64,000 nt of DNA from Actinophytocola sp050699935 (GCF_050699935.1 NZ_JBOHGB010000012.1:1-64000); one strand, 5' to 3'; shown: positions 50,129 through 59,538, numbered from the stretch's first letter. The notes: generated from the sequence alone by a model not told the origin. Made by a program: numbers and translations.

Positions 50129-51409
50129 ATGGTTCCAGGACCGCTCGGTGGGCTCGTGGTACGGGCCGCATCGTGGCCCGCGGCCGAGGAGGCGGCAGCA
50201 CTTCTCGCCGCGCTCGGCGCCCGGACCCTCCACACGACCGGCCTGGCCTTGGCCGCCGGCGGGGTGGAGATCCGGCGCGAACCGACCGACGTGGCCACCG
50301 ACTGGGCCGACAGCGGCGCCATGACACTGACCGGTCCGCCCGACGGCTCGCCGCTCGCCTGTACCGGACACCCCGCGACCGTGGCCCGCGCCGCCGGCAT
50401 GGCCGTCGAACTCCTCACCACACTCGCCGGCACACCGGTCTGCCTCGACGGCGCCCCGCTGCTCGGCGCGCGCGCGGCGATCACGGGCGGCACCCGCCAT
50501 GGGCAGGTATCGGTGGGCGGCGCCGCTCGGCTGCTCCCGACCGCCGACGGCTGGTGGGCACTGAACCTCTCCCGCCCCACCGACCTCGACCTTGTCCCCG
50601 CCCTGCTCGAAACGGGCCTCGCCGACGAACCGTGGCCTGCCATCACCGCCTGGAGCACGCGGCGCACCGCACGCGAAGCAACCGAACGCGCCGCCCTCCT
50701 CGGTCTCGCCGCCGCTCGCCCCGGCGAGACCGGGACCGTCACCACGCCATGGCACATCACCACCCATCCCACGAGCAGCCCGGCGGCCGGCACCCGGACC
50801 CGACCGCGCGTAGTCAACCTCGGCGCCCTCTGGGCCGCCCCACTCGCCGCGAACCTCCTCGCCCGCGGTGGCGCCGAGGTCCTCGACGTCGAGCACATCC
50901 ACCGCCCGGACGGATCCCGCCACACCACTCCCGACTTCTACGCCACCCTCCACAACGGACACGAACTCATCACCCTCGACTTCGCCGACCCCGCCGGCCG
51001 CCACCGCCTCACCCAGCTCGTTCGCTCGGCCGACATCGTGATCGAGGCCAGCCGGCCGCGCGCCCTGCGCGGCCTCGGCCTGGACGCCGGCACCGTCCTC
51101 GCGGACGGCCGCCGCCGGACGTGGCTGCGCATCACCGGCCACGGCCAGCGCAACGAACACCGCATCGCCTTCGGCGACGACGCCGCCGTCGCCGGCGGCC
51201 TCCTCGGCTGGGATGGCCCCGACCCCCACTTCGCGGGCGACGCCATCGCCGACCCGCTCACCGGACTACTCGCGGCCGTAGCCGCGATCGCCGTCCACCA
51301 CCGTGCTCCCCATAGCACGATCATCGACCTCGCTCTCGCCGAGGTGGCCGCATGGTGTGCGCCCACACGATCGAGGAAACCGGGCACCGGCCCGGCGACC
51401 AAGTCTTGA
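50129..51409 (+). CDS. Class III CoA-transferase (CaiB/BaiF family)
   Basis: A 426-aa protein. The CoA-transferase fold is visible in RVVNLGALWAAPLAANLLARGGAEVLDVEHIHRPDG, FYATLHNGHELITLDFADPAGR, ADIVIEASRPRALRGLGLD and AIADPLTGLLAAVAAIAVHHR. The usual active-site Asp region (near D.RN) is replaced by a DFYATLHNG segment. The first 200 residues are less typical. It is divergent from the enoyl-CoA hydratase gene, 38 bp apart. It moves CoA between carboxylic acids. Confidence 0.82.
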   Translation: MVPGPLGGLVVRAASWPAAEEAAALLAALGARTLHTTGLALAAGGVEIRREPTDVATDWADSGAMTLTGPPDGSPLACTGHPATVARAAGMAVELLTTLAGTPVCLDGAPLLGARAAITGGTRHGQVSVGGAARLLPTADGWWALNLSRPTDLDLVPALLETGLADEPWPAITAWSTRRTAREATERAALLGLAAARPGETGTVTTPWHITTHPTSSPAAGTRTRPRVVNLGALWAAPLAANLLARGGAEVLDVEHIHRPDGSRHTTPDFYATLHNGHELITLDFADPAGRHRLTQLVRSADIVIEASRPRALRGLGLDAGTVLADGRRRTWLRITGHGQRNEHRIAFGDDAAVAGGLLGWDGPDPHFAGDAIADPLTGLLAAVAAIAVHHRAPHSTIIDLALAEVAAWCAPTRSRKPGTGPATKS

Positions 51410-51498
51410 TTGGACACACGCCGTAAGCAGCCGGGCGCCGCAAGGTAAACCCGGTTCGCCGACGACGGCACGGCATCGGCCGACCGGGTGTCGAACGG

Positions 51499-51545
51499 TT
51501 GACAGCGGCAGCGCTCGCGCCACACACTGTGCGAGCGCTCGCTCA
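51499..51545 (+). promoter_or_regulatory. TRAP-operon promoter with TetR-type operator (site A)
   Basis: TTGACA (51499-51504) and a -10 at 51522 after a 17-nt spacer are followed directly by the 18-bp element TGTGCGAGCGCTCGCTCA (51528-51545). Read on the other strand this is TGAGCGAGCGCTCGCACA, matching sites B (59461) and C (57168). The TTGACA-to-operator distance is 29 bp, identical to site B. Confidence 0.7.
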
Positions 51546-51578
51546 GTGAAGACGGCGTGATTCATCGAGGAGGCTGTC

Positions 51579-52670
51579 GTGCTCTCACCTCACCTGTCGC
51601 CTAGCTCCCGTACCGGATTCGGGCCGCGCACCGCGCGCCGCCTGGCCGTCCTCCTCGTCCCGGTCGCGCTGGCGATCACCGCGTGCGGCGGGAACTCGGG
51701 GGGCTCAGGCGGCGCCGGCGGCGACACCCTGACGATCACCTACGTCGACTTCGGACCCAGTCCGGACCGGCTCGGCGCCGTGGCTCCCGAACGATTCATG
51801 GACCTGGTCGAGGAACGCTCGGATGGAAAAATCAAATTCGAGCGAACCTACGGCGGCACGCTGGTTCCCGAGAAGGACCAGTTGCAGGGGCTCAAGAGTG
51901 GCGTGTACCAGATGGGCTACTACATCCCGACCCGTTCCGCCGCCACGCTTCCCGTCTCCACGATCCTCGACCTGCCGTTCCTGTTGCCGAACGCGTCCGA
52001 CGTGTTCAGTGTGGGCACGGAGTTCATCACGACCGAGCCCAGCATCCAGCAGGAATGGGAAAGCCTGGACGCGACGCCGTTCTTCGTCCAGGCGAACCCA
52101 CCCGTGCAGTTGCTCCTGCGCGAGAAGCCGTCCCGCCTGAGTGACCTCGGGGGACTGACGCTGCGTTCGCCGGGCGCCTCCTACGACCCGGTCGTCACGG
52201 CGCTCGGCGCCACCCCGGTCAACCTCTCGGTCGCGGACATTCCGACGGCGCTGTCGCGCGGCACGATCGACGGGACCATCTACGCCATCTACTCCGCGAC
52301 GGAGGCAGGGCTCGCCGAGTCCGCGAAGTCGGCGATCGACATCGACCTCGGCGGCGTCAACGGCGTGATCTACTTCGCGAAGTCGACATACGACTCGCTG
52401 TCGAGCGAGCAGCGGGATCTGTTCGAGCAGGCGCGTACCGACGCGTTGGAGTACTCGGCCTCGCGGCTGGAGCAGGGGATCGAGGAAGCGGTCGCGACCT
52501 ACGAGGGTGCCGGCGGTGAGCTCCTTCCCGACCTGGGAGAGGAGTTCGCCCACAGCATCGCCCCGGACGTTCAGCAGCAGATCAGCCAGGAGTGGCTGGC
52601 GGCGCTCCCGAGCGGCGTGGACGGGAAGGCGTTGATCGACAAGCTCAAGTCCCTCACGAGGGCGTCCTGA
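51579..52670 (+). CDS. TRAP transporter substrate-binding lipoprotein (DctP family)
   Basis: A 363-aa binding protein. A signal peptide ends in lipobox ITAC, then a Gly-rich linker. The DctP fold shows FMDLVEERSDGKIKFERTYGGTLVPEKDQLQGLKSGVYQM and LREKPSRLSDLGGLTLRSPGASYDPVVTALGATPVNLS, containing the arginine (LRSPG) that binds the substrate carboxylate. GTG 51579 follows GAGGAGG. It is the first gene of a TRAP system for an organic acid and lies under operator site A. Confidence 0.9.
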   Translation: MLSPHLSPSSRTGFGPRTARRLAVLLVPVALAITACGGNSGGSGGAGGDTLTITYVDFGPSPDRLGAVAPERFMDLVEERSDGKIKFERTYGGTLVPEKDQLQGLKSGVYQMGYYIPTRSAATLPVSTILDLPFLLPNASDVFSVGTEFITTEPSIQQEWESLDATPFFVQANPPVQLLLREKPSRLSDLGGLTLRSPGASYDPVVTALGATPVNLSVADIPTALSRGTIDGTIYAIYSATEAGLAESAKSAIDIDLGGVNGVIYFAKSTYDSLSSEQRDLFEQARTDALEYSASRLEQGIEEAVATYEGAGGELLPDLGEEFAHSIAPDVQQQISQEWLAALPSGVDGKALIDKLKSLTRAS

Positions 52671-52710
52671 GTCTCGGGTGACTGGGAACGAGTGCTCGCG
52701 TGAGGTGGCC

Positions 52711-53286
52711 ATGAACGGCTATGTGCATCGACCGGCCCGCATGATCTCGACGTTCCTGGAGGGCGCGGCGATCTGTTGCCTGGTGTTCCTGTTCGCCTGG
52801 GTGCTGGCGGCGGTGATCGCGCGGGAGCTCCTCGACTACGGGTTACCGCACCGCTTGGAGGTGCCCGCCGAGCTGATGGTCGCCATCGCCTACCTCGGCC
52901 TCGGCTCCGTCACCGCTCGCAACGAGCACCTCGCGATCGACTGGATCTACCGGATCGTGACCGGTCGCGCCGCACAGGTCCTGCGTTCCCTCATCGGGCT
53001 CCTCTGTGCCGCCACCACCGGCGTGTGGACCTACGCCGCCGCGCAGAACACGGTGACGACCTACGAGAGCGAGCAGGGCCCGGCCTACGGTGATCCGCTC
53101 CCGACCTGGCCGGCGCACATCGCGTTCACCGTGGGGCTCGCCGCGGCGACGATCTGGCTGCTCATCCACGTGGTCGACGCCATCCGCGGTGAGCAGCTCA
53201 CCACCGGCGAGACGCGGTCCGGTGTCATCTCCGCGGCCTCGACGCTGTCCGACGACGCCGCACGTCCGGAAAGGAAACCGGAGTGA
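52711..53286 (+). CDS. TRAP transporter small permease (DctQ)
   Basis: A 191-aa membrane protein with four helices: FLEGAAICCLVFLFAWVLAAVIARELL, EVPAELMVAIAYLGLGSVTARNEHLAIDWIY, ALRSLIG-like VLRSLIGLLCAATTGVWTY and HIAFTVGLAAATIWLLIHVV. This matches DctQ. ATG 52711 follows GAGGTGG. Its TGA overlaps the DctM GTG (GTGA). It bridges the binding protein and the large permease. Confidence 0.9.
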   Translation: MNGYVHRPARMISTFLEGAAICCLVFLFAWVLAAVIARELLDYGLPHRLEVPAELMVAIAYLGLGSVTARNEHLAIDWIYRIVTGRAAQVLRSLIGLLCAATTGVWTYAAAQNTVTTYESEQGPAYGDPLPTWPAHIAFTVGLAAATIWLLIHVVDAIRGEQLTTGETRSGVISAASTLSDDAARPERKPE

Positions 53287-54629
53287 CCTTCCCGATCGTG
53301 ATGCTGGCGGTCCTGTTCGTCCTGCTGCTGATGTCCGTGCCGGTCGGGATCGCCTGTGCGCTGGTCGGTTTCGTCTCGCTGGCGGTGACCGCGGGAGACC
53401 TGCAGGCGATCTTCGCCCTGGGCAGCGCGCCGTACACCGTCCTGGCGTCGAGCGAGCTCGCGGTGCTGCCCGTCTTCATCCTGATGGGATATTTCATAAC
53501 GCACAGCGGCGCTGTCACGGCGTTCTTCGATGTCGCCAAGCGGCGGCTGCGGAGGGTGCCCGGAGTGATCGGCCTCAGCACGCTCGGCGCGGGCGGGATC
53601 TTCGCCGGCGCAAGCGGCACGTCCGTGGCCGACGTCCTCGTGCTCACCCCGGCCGCGCTGCCCGAGCTGCGCCGGACTGGTTACCGCGACAGCCTCGCCA
53701 GCGGCCTGATCGCCAACGTGGGCTGCCTCGCGGCGCTGATTCCGCCGAGTTTTCCGTTCGTCATCTACGGTCTGTCCACCGAGACCCGGCTCGACCAGCT
53801 GCTGCTGTCCGGGCTCGGTCCGGCGGCCCTGATGTTCGTCGGTTTCGCCCTGATCGTTCTGCTCAACGGTCCGGAACGGGTCCGGCGACGGCCTCCACCT
53901 CCGGTCGCTCCCGTCGCGGCGACCGAGCAGTTCGAGGGAGTCGGTGCCGCACGAGCCGTCCGCGACACCGTGTTCTCCGACGTTCGCAGGATCGCTCCCC
54001 TGGCCGTCATGGTGCTGGCCTTTCCGGTCGGCCTGTACTCCGGCCTCGTGACGGTCGAGGAGACCGCGACGGTGATCGCGGCCGTCGCGTTGCTGTACAT
54101 GGTGCTGATGGCCCGGGAGTCGCGAGTGCGCAAGGCCGCCTCGTCGTTCACCGCCGCCGTCCGCACGTTCTCGACAGTCGCCATCGTGATCGCCGGCACG
54201 GCCATGCTGTCCACGTTCATGACGAGCGTGCGCCTGCCGCAGGAACTCGCGCAGTCCATCGCCGACTCGGGCTGGAACCGGTACCTCGTGCTCGCCGCGA
54301 TCCTCGTGCTGTACCTGGTGCTCGGCACCGTGGTCGACGCGCTCGCGATCCTGCTGATCACGTTGCCGCTGACCTTTCCGACGGTGCTCGCATTGGGGTT
54401 CGATCCGATCTGGTTCGGCGCGATCTGCGTACTGATGATCGAGATCGCGGTCGTGATGCCGCCGCACGGGATGAACCTGATGGCGCTCAAGGCACGAGCT
54501 CCCGATGTGGCCTGGCGCGACCTGTACCTCGGCGTGTGGAAGTTCGTCGCCGTCGACGTCGTCGTGATCGTGCTGATCATCATGTTCCCACAGATCGTGC
54601 TGTTCATACCGCAACAGTTCGCCGGCTGA
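53283..54629 (+). CDS. TRAP transporter large permease (DctM)
   Basis: A 448-aa integral membrane protein with about 12 hydrophobic stretches and the DctM signatures GGIFAGASGTSVADVLVLTPAALPELRRTGY, LIANVGCLAALIPPSFPFVIYG and a C-terminal EIAVVMPPHGMNLMALKA. Start is GTG 53283. It uses the sodium gradient to import the substrate bound by the DctP protein. The next gene starts 20 bp downstream. Confidence 0.92.
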   Translation: MTFPIVMLAVLFVLLLMSVPVGIACALVGFVSLAVTAGDLQAIFALGSAPYTVLASSELAVLPVFILMGYFITHSGAVTAFFDVAKRRLRRVPGVIGLSTLGAGGIFAGASGTSVADVLVLTPAALPELRRTGYRDSLASGLIANVGCLAALIPPSFPFVIYGLSTETRLDQLLLSGLGPAALMFVGFALIVLLNGPERVRRRPPPPVAPVAATEQFEGVGAARAVRDTVFSDVRRIAPLAVMVLAFPVGLYSGLVTVEETATVIAAVALLYMVLMARESRVRKAASSFTAAVRTFSTVAIVIAGTAMLSTFMTSVRLPQELAQSIADSGWNRYLVLAAILVLYLVLGTVVDALAILLITLPLTFPTVLALGFDPIWFGAICVLMIEIAVVMPPHGMNLMALKARAPDVAWRDLYLGVWKFVAVDVVVIVLIIMFPQIVLFIPQQFAG

Positions 54630-54649
54630 AGCGTCGCGAGTGGAGTCAC

Positions 54650-56185
54650 ATGGGAATGGAGTTCCTCCTCGAACTGCCGTCGACATGCTGCGGCAACCGA
54701 GTCGCGATAGGTCCGTCGACAGACGGGATCACCTTCGACCGGCTGGCACGGCGCGCGGCCACGGCAGCCGCGGCGTTCGGCGGGTTCGGCGCGAAGCACG
54801 TCGCGTACGTGGGCCGCAACGGTCCCGAGTTCTCGGTCGCCGTACTGGCAGCGCTGACGGCCGGGATCCCGATCGTGCCGCTGAACTACCGGCTGCCGCC
54901 CGCCGACCTCGCCGCGCTGATCGACCGGCTCGACACCCCGCTCGTGCTGGCGGACGCCGACGTCCTGGAGCGGCTGCCAGTACGCGGACACCACCTGTGC
55001 ACGATCGCGGACTGGTGGTCGGTGACGAACCCGGATGGACCGGCGGAGCGCACCGAGGCCGTGGCGCGTGCCGACGATCCGGCCGTCATGCTCTTCACCA
55101 GCGGCACGACCTCGACCCCCAAGTGCGTCGTGCTCCGGCAGGACCATCTCGCGTCTTACGTTCTGCGAGCCGTCGACCCCGTGTCCGCCGGAGCTGACGA
55201 ATGCGCGCTGGTCAGCCTTCCCCCGTACCACATCGCGGGAGTGATGGCGGTGCTGACCAACACGTGTGCGGCGCGGCGGGTGGTCCACCTGAGCACGTTC
55301 GACCCGCAGGCATGGCTGGACACGGTTCGCGATCAGGGAGTCACGACCGCCATGGTGGTGCCGACGATGCTCGCCCGGCTCGTCGACTGTCTCAACGGGA
55401 CAGACGCCGGCGTGCCGACGCTACGGACCCTGTCCTACGGTGGCGCACGACTTCCAGCATCCGTGCTCGAACGCGCATTGACCTCGTTCCCGACGACCGG
55501 ACTCGTCAACGCGTACGGGTTGACCGAGACGAGCTCGACGATCGCGGCGCTCGGGCCGGAGGATCACCGGACCGCGTTCGCCAGCGAGGACCCCGACGTG
55601 CGCGCCCGCCTGACGAGCGTGGGAAGGCCGTTGCCCGGGGTGGAGGTCGCGGTCCGCTCCGCCGCGGGCGCGTCCGTGCCCGCCGGGGATGTCGGCGACC
55701 TGTGGGTGCGGGGTCGGCAGGTGTCGGGGGAGTACACCGGTTCGGGCAGCACGCTCGACGCCGACGGCTGGTTCCGCACGCGCGACCTGGCCCGAATCGA
55801 CGCCGAGGGTTTCCTGTTCATCGAGGGCAGGGCGGACGACACGATCATCCGGGGCGGCGAGAACGTGGCGCCAGCCGAGGTCGAGGACGCGCTGCTGCAC
55901 CACCCCGACATCCGTGAGGCGGCAGTGGTCGGCGTGCCGGACGAGGAGTGGGGCGAGCGCATCGCGGCGGCAGTCGTGCTCGTGCCGGAAGCGGACACGT
56001 CCGTGGCCGCGATCACCGCGTGGGCACAGCAGCGCCTGCGCTCGTCCCGGACGCCTGACCAGATCGTGTTCTGGCCGAGCCTGCCATACAACGCCGTCGG
56101 GAAGCTGCTGCGCCGGCAGGTCGCGCAAGCCCTCACCGCAGGAGGAACGGCGGCTGACAAGGACCCGACAAGGAGTGCGACGTGA
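54650..56185 (+). CDS. AMP-dependent acyl-CoA ligase (acyl-CoA synthetase)
   Basis: A 511-aa adenylate-forming enzyme: AMP-binding motif MLFTSGTTSTPKCVVL, LSYGGARLPASVLERAL, NAYGLTETSS, then GWFRTRDLARID and the C-terminal FIEGRADDTIIRGGENVAPAEVEDALLHHPDI and GKLLRRQV (catalytic Lys). Start is ATG 54650 behind GTGGAG. It activates the imported carboxylic acid as a CoA thioester. Its TGA overlaps the next GTG. Confidence 0.92.
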   Translation: MGMEFLLELPSTCCGNRVAIGPSTDGITFDRLARRAATAAAAFGGFGAKHVAYVGRNGPEFSVAVLAALTAGIPIVPLNYRLPPADLAALIDRLDTPLVLADADVLERLPVRGHHLCTIADWWSVTNPDGPAERTEAVARADDPAVMLFTSGTTSTPKCVVLRQDHLASYVLRAVDPVSAGADECALVSLPPYHIAGVMAVLTNTCAARRVVHLSTFDPQAWLDTVRDQGVTTAMVVPTMLARLVDCLNGTDAGVPTLRTLSYGGARLPASVLERALTSFPTTGLVNAYGLTETSSTIAALGPEDHRTAFASEDPDVRARLTSVGRPLPGVEVAVRSAAGASVPAGDVGDLWVRGRQVSGEYTGSGSTLDADGWFRTRDLARIDAEGFLFIEGRADDTIIRGGENVAPAEVEDALLHHPDIREAAVVGVPDEEWGERIAAAVVLVPEADTSVAAITAWAQQRLRSSRTPDQIVFWPSLPYNAVGKLLRRQVAQALTAGGTAADKDPTRSAT

Positions 56186-56511
56186 CAAGCCAGGTGATAC
56201 TGAGAACAGGAGCCCGTCTGCGCAGCCAGGTCTGCTCGACCGAGGTCATCGTCGTCAGGCCGCCCAGCCGCACGGGCTCGACACTGACCTGTGGCGGCAC
56301 GCCACTCGTGAACATCGACGCGCCGCCGCCTCCGGCCGATGCTGCACCGGCATCCGGTTTCGCCGCAGGGAATGCGCTCGGCAAGCGCTACACGAGTCCG
56401 ACGGACGAGGCACTCGAGATCCTCGTGACGAAGGCCGGCAGCGGGACCCTCGCCGACGGGGACACACCGCTCGTGGTGAAGCCGAGCAAGGCGCTGCCCT
56501 CCAGTGACTGA
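56182..56511 (+). CDS. Small conserved protein, function unknown
   Basis: A 109-aa protein coupled to the ligase gene (GTGA at 56182). It has two cysteines spaced around RSQVCSTEVIVVRPPSRTGSTLTCGG, a Pro/Ala-rich linker and a conserved-looking end (ALGKRYTSPTDEALEILVTKAGSGTLADG...SKALPSSD). No known motif. I recall similar small proteins beside acyl-CoA ligases in actinobacteria but cannot name the family. Convergent with tetR. Confidence 0.6.
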   Translation: MTSQVILRTGARLRSQVCSTEVIVVRPPSRTGSTLTCGGTPLVNIDAPPPPADAAPASGFAAGNALGKRYTSPTDEALEILVTKAGSGTLADGDTPLVVKPSKALPSSD

Positions 56512-56518
56512 ACAACGG

Positions 56519-57142
56519 TCAGGCGGTACGCGCCCCCACGGCGTTGAGGGCGATCTTCGCGTACTGCCGCGCCATGTCCTCCGGCGAGCTCGGCCCGTGG
56601 GGGTCGAACCAGGTCGTGATGGCCTGGCACATGCCGAGCAGCGCCCGGGCGGTGTCCACGGAGTCAACTGGGTGGAACACGCCCTCGGCGGTCCCCTTGT
56701 CGATGATCTCCACCAGGAGCACCTCGAGCCGCTTGCGCATGGCCACGTAGTGCTTGCGGTTCTCGGGCTCGAGGTAGCGCATCTCCCGGTCCAGTGCCAT
56801 CGCCCCGACCTCGCGGGTCAGGTGCAGCACAATGGCCTCCACGAGGTGGGCCATACGCTTCTCCGGCCGGTCGCCCGCGTCGTCGAGCGCGCGCTCGACG
56901 CGGGCGAGCACGGCGACCATGTTGAGCTCGAGCACCGCCACGAGCATCGCCTGCTTGTTCTTGTAGTGGTAGTACAGCGCCGGCACGGTGACCCCGGCGC
57001 GGGCGGCGATGTCCCTGACCGATGCGCCGTGGTAGCCCTTTTCGTGGAAGACCTGGCGCGCCCCGGCGAGGATCGGCGCGTGCTCGGTCGGCTGGACCTC
57101 CCGCCAGCTCCCGGCAGCTTTGACTCCTTGCTTCGAGGTCAC
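56519..57142 (-). CDS. TetR family transcriptional regulator
   Basis: A 207-aa repressor. The N-terminal helix-turn-helix reads ASVRDIAARAGVTVPALYYHYKNKQAMLVAVLEL, and the C-terminal helical ligand pocket follows (ALDREMRYLEPENRKHYVAMRKRLEVLLVEII). I choose GTG 57142 (ribosome site AAGGGG), so the operator at 57168-57185 lies in its own upstream region. Such TetR proteins near acyl-CoA genes often bind acyl-CoA. It probably controls the promoters at 51499 and 59432. Confidence 0.85.
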   Translation of the reverse strand: MTSKQGVKAAGSWREVQPTEHAPILAGARQVFHEKGYHGASVRDIAARAGVTVPALYYHYKNKQAMLVAVLELNMVAVLARVERALDDAGDRPEKRMAHLVEAIVLHLTREVGAMALDREMRYLEPENRKHYVAMRKRLEVLLVEIIDKGTAEGVFHPVDSVDTARALLGMCQAITTWFDPHGPSSPEDMARQYAKIALNAVGARTA

Positions 57143-57167
57143 CAGTGTCGTCCCCTTGGATCGTGGC

Positions 57168-57185
57168 TGAGCGGGCGATCGCTCA
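57168..57185. promoter_or_regulatory. TetR-type operator (site C), tetR upstream region
   Basis: TGAGCGGGCGATCGCTCA has perfect 6-bp inverted ends (TGAGCG...CGCTCA). It lies just downstream of a minus-strand -10 (TATAGT, 57200-57195) and 26 bp upstream of the tetR start. It shares the pattern TGAGCGNGCGNTCGC with sites A and B, which indicates autoregulation. Confidence 0.7.
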
Positions 57186-57265
57186 TCCTCTCCCACTATA
57201 CGGGTTCATTTCCCCGCAGTCTTCACCGATACCCGCTGCCATCCATGGAAAGAGGGAAGAAAGTA

Positions 57266-57694
57266 ATGACCGCGGCCGATCGCACGAAGAGCGTCTTTCA
57301 AACCGACAACCGGAAAATGCGTCCGCAGCAGTCGTCCTCATGGGACGACCTCGGCTGGTCGCCCGGCCAGGGCGGCGCACGAGTAAGCAAGGTGACCGTT
57401 GGGCACCAGGGCGATGTGAACGCACCGGTGATCGTCATGGTTGAGTTCCCGCCGCACGCCGTCGTCCCCCCGCACTCACATCCCTCCGACTACGTGGAGG
57501 TGATCCTCTCGGGATCGCAGCAGGTGACCGGCAAATGGCACCACGCGGGCGACGTCCGGATCGTCAAGGCGGGGACCGGCTACGGCCCTCTGATCGCGGG
57601 TCCGGAGGGCGCCGTCGTGGCGATCGTCTTCAGCAGCGGCGACATGGCGCCGACCTGGCTGTCCAAGGACTCCACCGGCGCCGAGACCGAGTGA
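57266..57694 (+). CDS. Cupin domain protein
   Basis: A 142-aa single-cupin protein starting at ATG 57266 (ribosome site AGAGGGAAG). The metal-binding motif is PHAVVPPHSHPSDYVEVILSGSQQV, with VRIVKAGTGYGPLIAGPEG closing the barrel. Such proteins bind a metal and act as small oxygenases, isomerases or sensors. Its stop abuts the stop of the convergent ThDP gene with no gap. Its own promoter is probably within 57197-57260. Confidence 0.8.
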   Translation: MTAADRTKSVFQTDNRKMRPQQSSSWDDLGWSPGQGGARVSKVTVGHQGDVNAPVIVMVEFPPHAVVPPHSHPSDYVEVILSGSQQVTGKWHHAGDVRIVKAGTGYGPLIAGPEGAVVAIVFSSGDMAPTWLSKDSTGAETE

Positions 57695-59350
57695 CTAACC
57701 GATGGGCGCCAGCCCGATATCCTCGGCATACCAGCTCGCGAGCACGTCGCCGTTGATCGGCACCTCGATCAGGTAGGGCGTGCGACGGTGGACGGCATCC
57801 GCTACCAGGCGGCCGATCTCGTCGAGGTCGGCCGCTCGGCCGGCCGACAAGCCGAGCGCCCGGGCCAGCCCGGTGAACGAGGGGTTGTCGAACTCGGCTA
57901 TGCCGCTCGGCAGACCGGCGTGGCGCAGGGCGTGGACCTCGGCCCCGTAGGCGTTGTCGTTGAGTACCACGACGATCAGGGGCAGCCGGTACCGGGCCGC
58001 GGTGTCGAGATCGCCCAGACTCATCATCAGCCCGCCGTCGCCCACGATGGCGACGGTGCACCGGCCGGGCGCCGCGATCGACGCGCCCACGGCCGTGCCC
58101 ACGGCCATTCCGATGGCCCCGAAGCCCAACGTGAACAGGAAGTCGGTCGGCGCCGAGGCGCGCAGGTACATCGCCGGGAAACCGCAGAAGTGGCCACCGT
58201 CCACGACGACCGTCCGTTGCACGGGAAGTGCCTCGTCGAGATGGCACATGACCACACGCGGGTCCAGCCCATCGCCCTCGACTGCGTCGAAACGAGGCGT
58301 GCCGCGCAAGGTCGTCAACTCGCCAACGACCTCGGGGTTACGGAACCCGTCGACCGGCTCGACCGGCTCGCCCGGCAACGCGTCGAGCAGCGCCCGAACG
58401 GTGCGGGATGCGCTGCCGTGCACCGGCACCCGGCGGCCCGGGAAGCCGTTGCCGAGAACCTCACGGGCGTGATCGCAGTGGATGACGGTCGCGTCGGGAA
58501 TCAGCGACGCGTCATCGCCGACGCACCGACGGTCGAGGCTTGTCCCTACGGCGACCACGCAGTCGGCCCGACGGAGCAGCCGACGGACACCCGGTGTCGC
58601 CAGGCTGCCCGCGATACCGAGGTCGAATGGGCTGCCGTCGAAGAGCCCCTTCGCGGGCAGGGTGGTGGCCAGCAAAGCTCCCACCCGATCGGCGAGCCGC
58701 TCCATCGGCTCGCGGGCCGAGTCCACCACGGCGCCTCGGCCGGCGAGGACGACGGGGCACGTGCTGCGCCCGAGCAGGTCCGCCGCACCAGCGACGTCCC
58801 CGTCGTCCGGCGGGATCGCGGCGGCGGTGGCGCCCGCGGGCCTGGGCCACCCGAGTGGAAAGGCGCTCCGTTGCTGCGATGTCGGCACCTGCACCACGAC
58901 GGGCCGCCTCGTGCTCGCGGCCTCCGCGGCCGCAAGGGTGACCGCGTGGCCCCAGTTGCGCTCGCCGTCCAGGTCGGCGAAGCCCACACCGGTCGCGTCA
59001 GCGAGCGTCGCCTGGTCGAACCACTGGCTGGACGTCCTCGGCACGGTGCCGGTGAACACCAGGAGCGGGCTGTGGTGGCGAGCGGCGGTGGCGAGCGCCG
59101 TCACCCCGTTGGTCAGCCCCGGGCCCTGGGTGACCACCACCGCCGCCATGCCGCCGCCACGCCTGGCGTATCCGTCCGCCATGTTGATCGCGGCCGCCTC
59201 GTGCCGGGCGGCGACGTACGAGCAGCCGGTGCGCCCGGCGAAGTCAGCGGCGATCTCCAGCGACCCGTTCCCGGCGACGCCGAACATCGTTCTGATCCCC
59301 GCCCGCTCGACACCGGCAGCGACCACCTGGTACCCGAACGCGGTCTCCAC
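57695..59350 (-). CDS. Thiamine-diphosphate-dependent enzyme (acetolactate synthase/decarboxylase-like)
   Basis: A 551-aa ThDP enzyme. It has the catalytic Glu51 in ARHEAAAINMADGYAR, QGPGLTNGVTALATA, a middle FAD/nucleotide-like domain and the C-terminal ThDP motif GDGGLMMSLGDLDTAARYRLPLIVVVLNDNAYG. GTG 59350 follows GGGGAGG. Closest in look to 2-hydroxyacyl-CoA lyase/benzoylformate decarboxylase-type proteins rather than true IlvB. It is convergent with the cupin gene and divergent from the selenoprotein operon. Confidence 0.85.
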   Translation of the reverse strand: METAFGYQVVAAGVERAGIRTMFGVAGNGSLEIAADFAGRTGCSYVAARHEAAAINMADGYARRGGGMAAVVVTQGPGLTNGVTALATAARHHSPLLVFTGTVPRTSSQWFDQATLADATGVGFADLDGERNWGHAVTLAAAEAASTRRPVVVQVPTSQQRSAFPLGWPRPAGATAAAIPPDDGDVAGAADLLGRSTCPVVLAGRGAVVDSAREPMERLADRVGALLATTLPAKGLFDGSPFDLGIAGSLATPGVRRLLRRADCVVAVGTSLDRRCVGDDASLIPDATVIHCDHAREVLGNGFPGRRVPVHGSASRTVRALLDALPGEPVEPVDGFRNPEVVGELTTLRGTPRFDAVEGDGLDPRVVMCHLDEALPVQRTVVVDGGHFCGFPAMYLRASAPTDFLFTLGFGAIGMAVGTAVGASIAAPGRCTVAIVGDGGLMMSLGDLDTAARYRLPLIVVVLNDNAYGAEVHALRHAGLPSGIAEFDNPSFTGLARALGLSAGRAADLDEIGRLVADAVHRRTPYLIEVPINGDVLASWYAEDIGLAPIG

Positions 59351-59431
59351 GCCACACCTCCCCGCCGGGCCGGCATCCCGCCGACACCCGCCACGACCAG
59401 CCAACACGTCGCCCAGCGGTCGATCACAGCC

Positions 59432-59478
59432 TTGACACCGTCGCGGCCTGGAGGGCAAACTGAGCGAGCGTTCGCTCT
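59432..59478 (+). promoter_or_regulatory. Selenoprotein-operon promoter with TetR-type operator (site B)
   Basis: TTGACA (59432-59437), a 17-nt spacer and a weak -10 (GCAAAC, 59455-59460) are followed at once by TGAGCGAGCGTTCGCTCT (59461-59478). The layout, with 29 bp from TTGACA to the operator, is the same as at site A before the TRAP operon. Confidence 0.65.
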
Positions 59479-59538
59479 TGCGAGCATACGCCCGGGCTGC
59501 CCGGTGGTACAGCCCGTTCCGTGAAGGGAAATCGTGCT

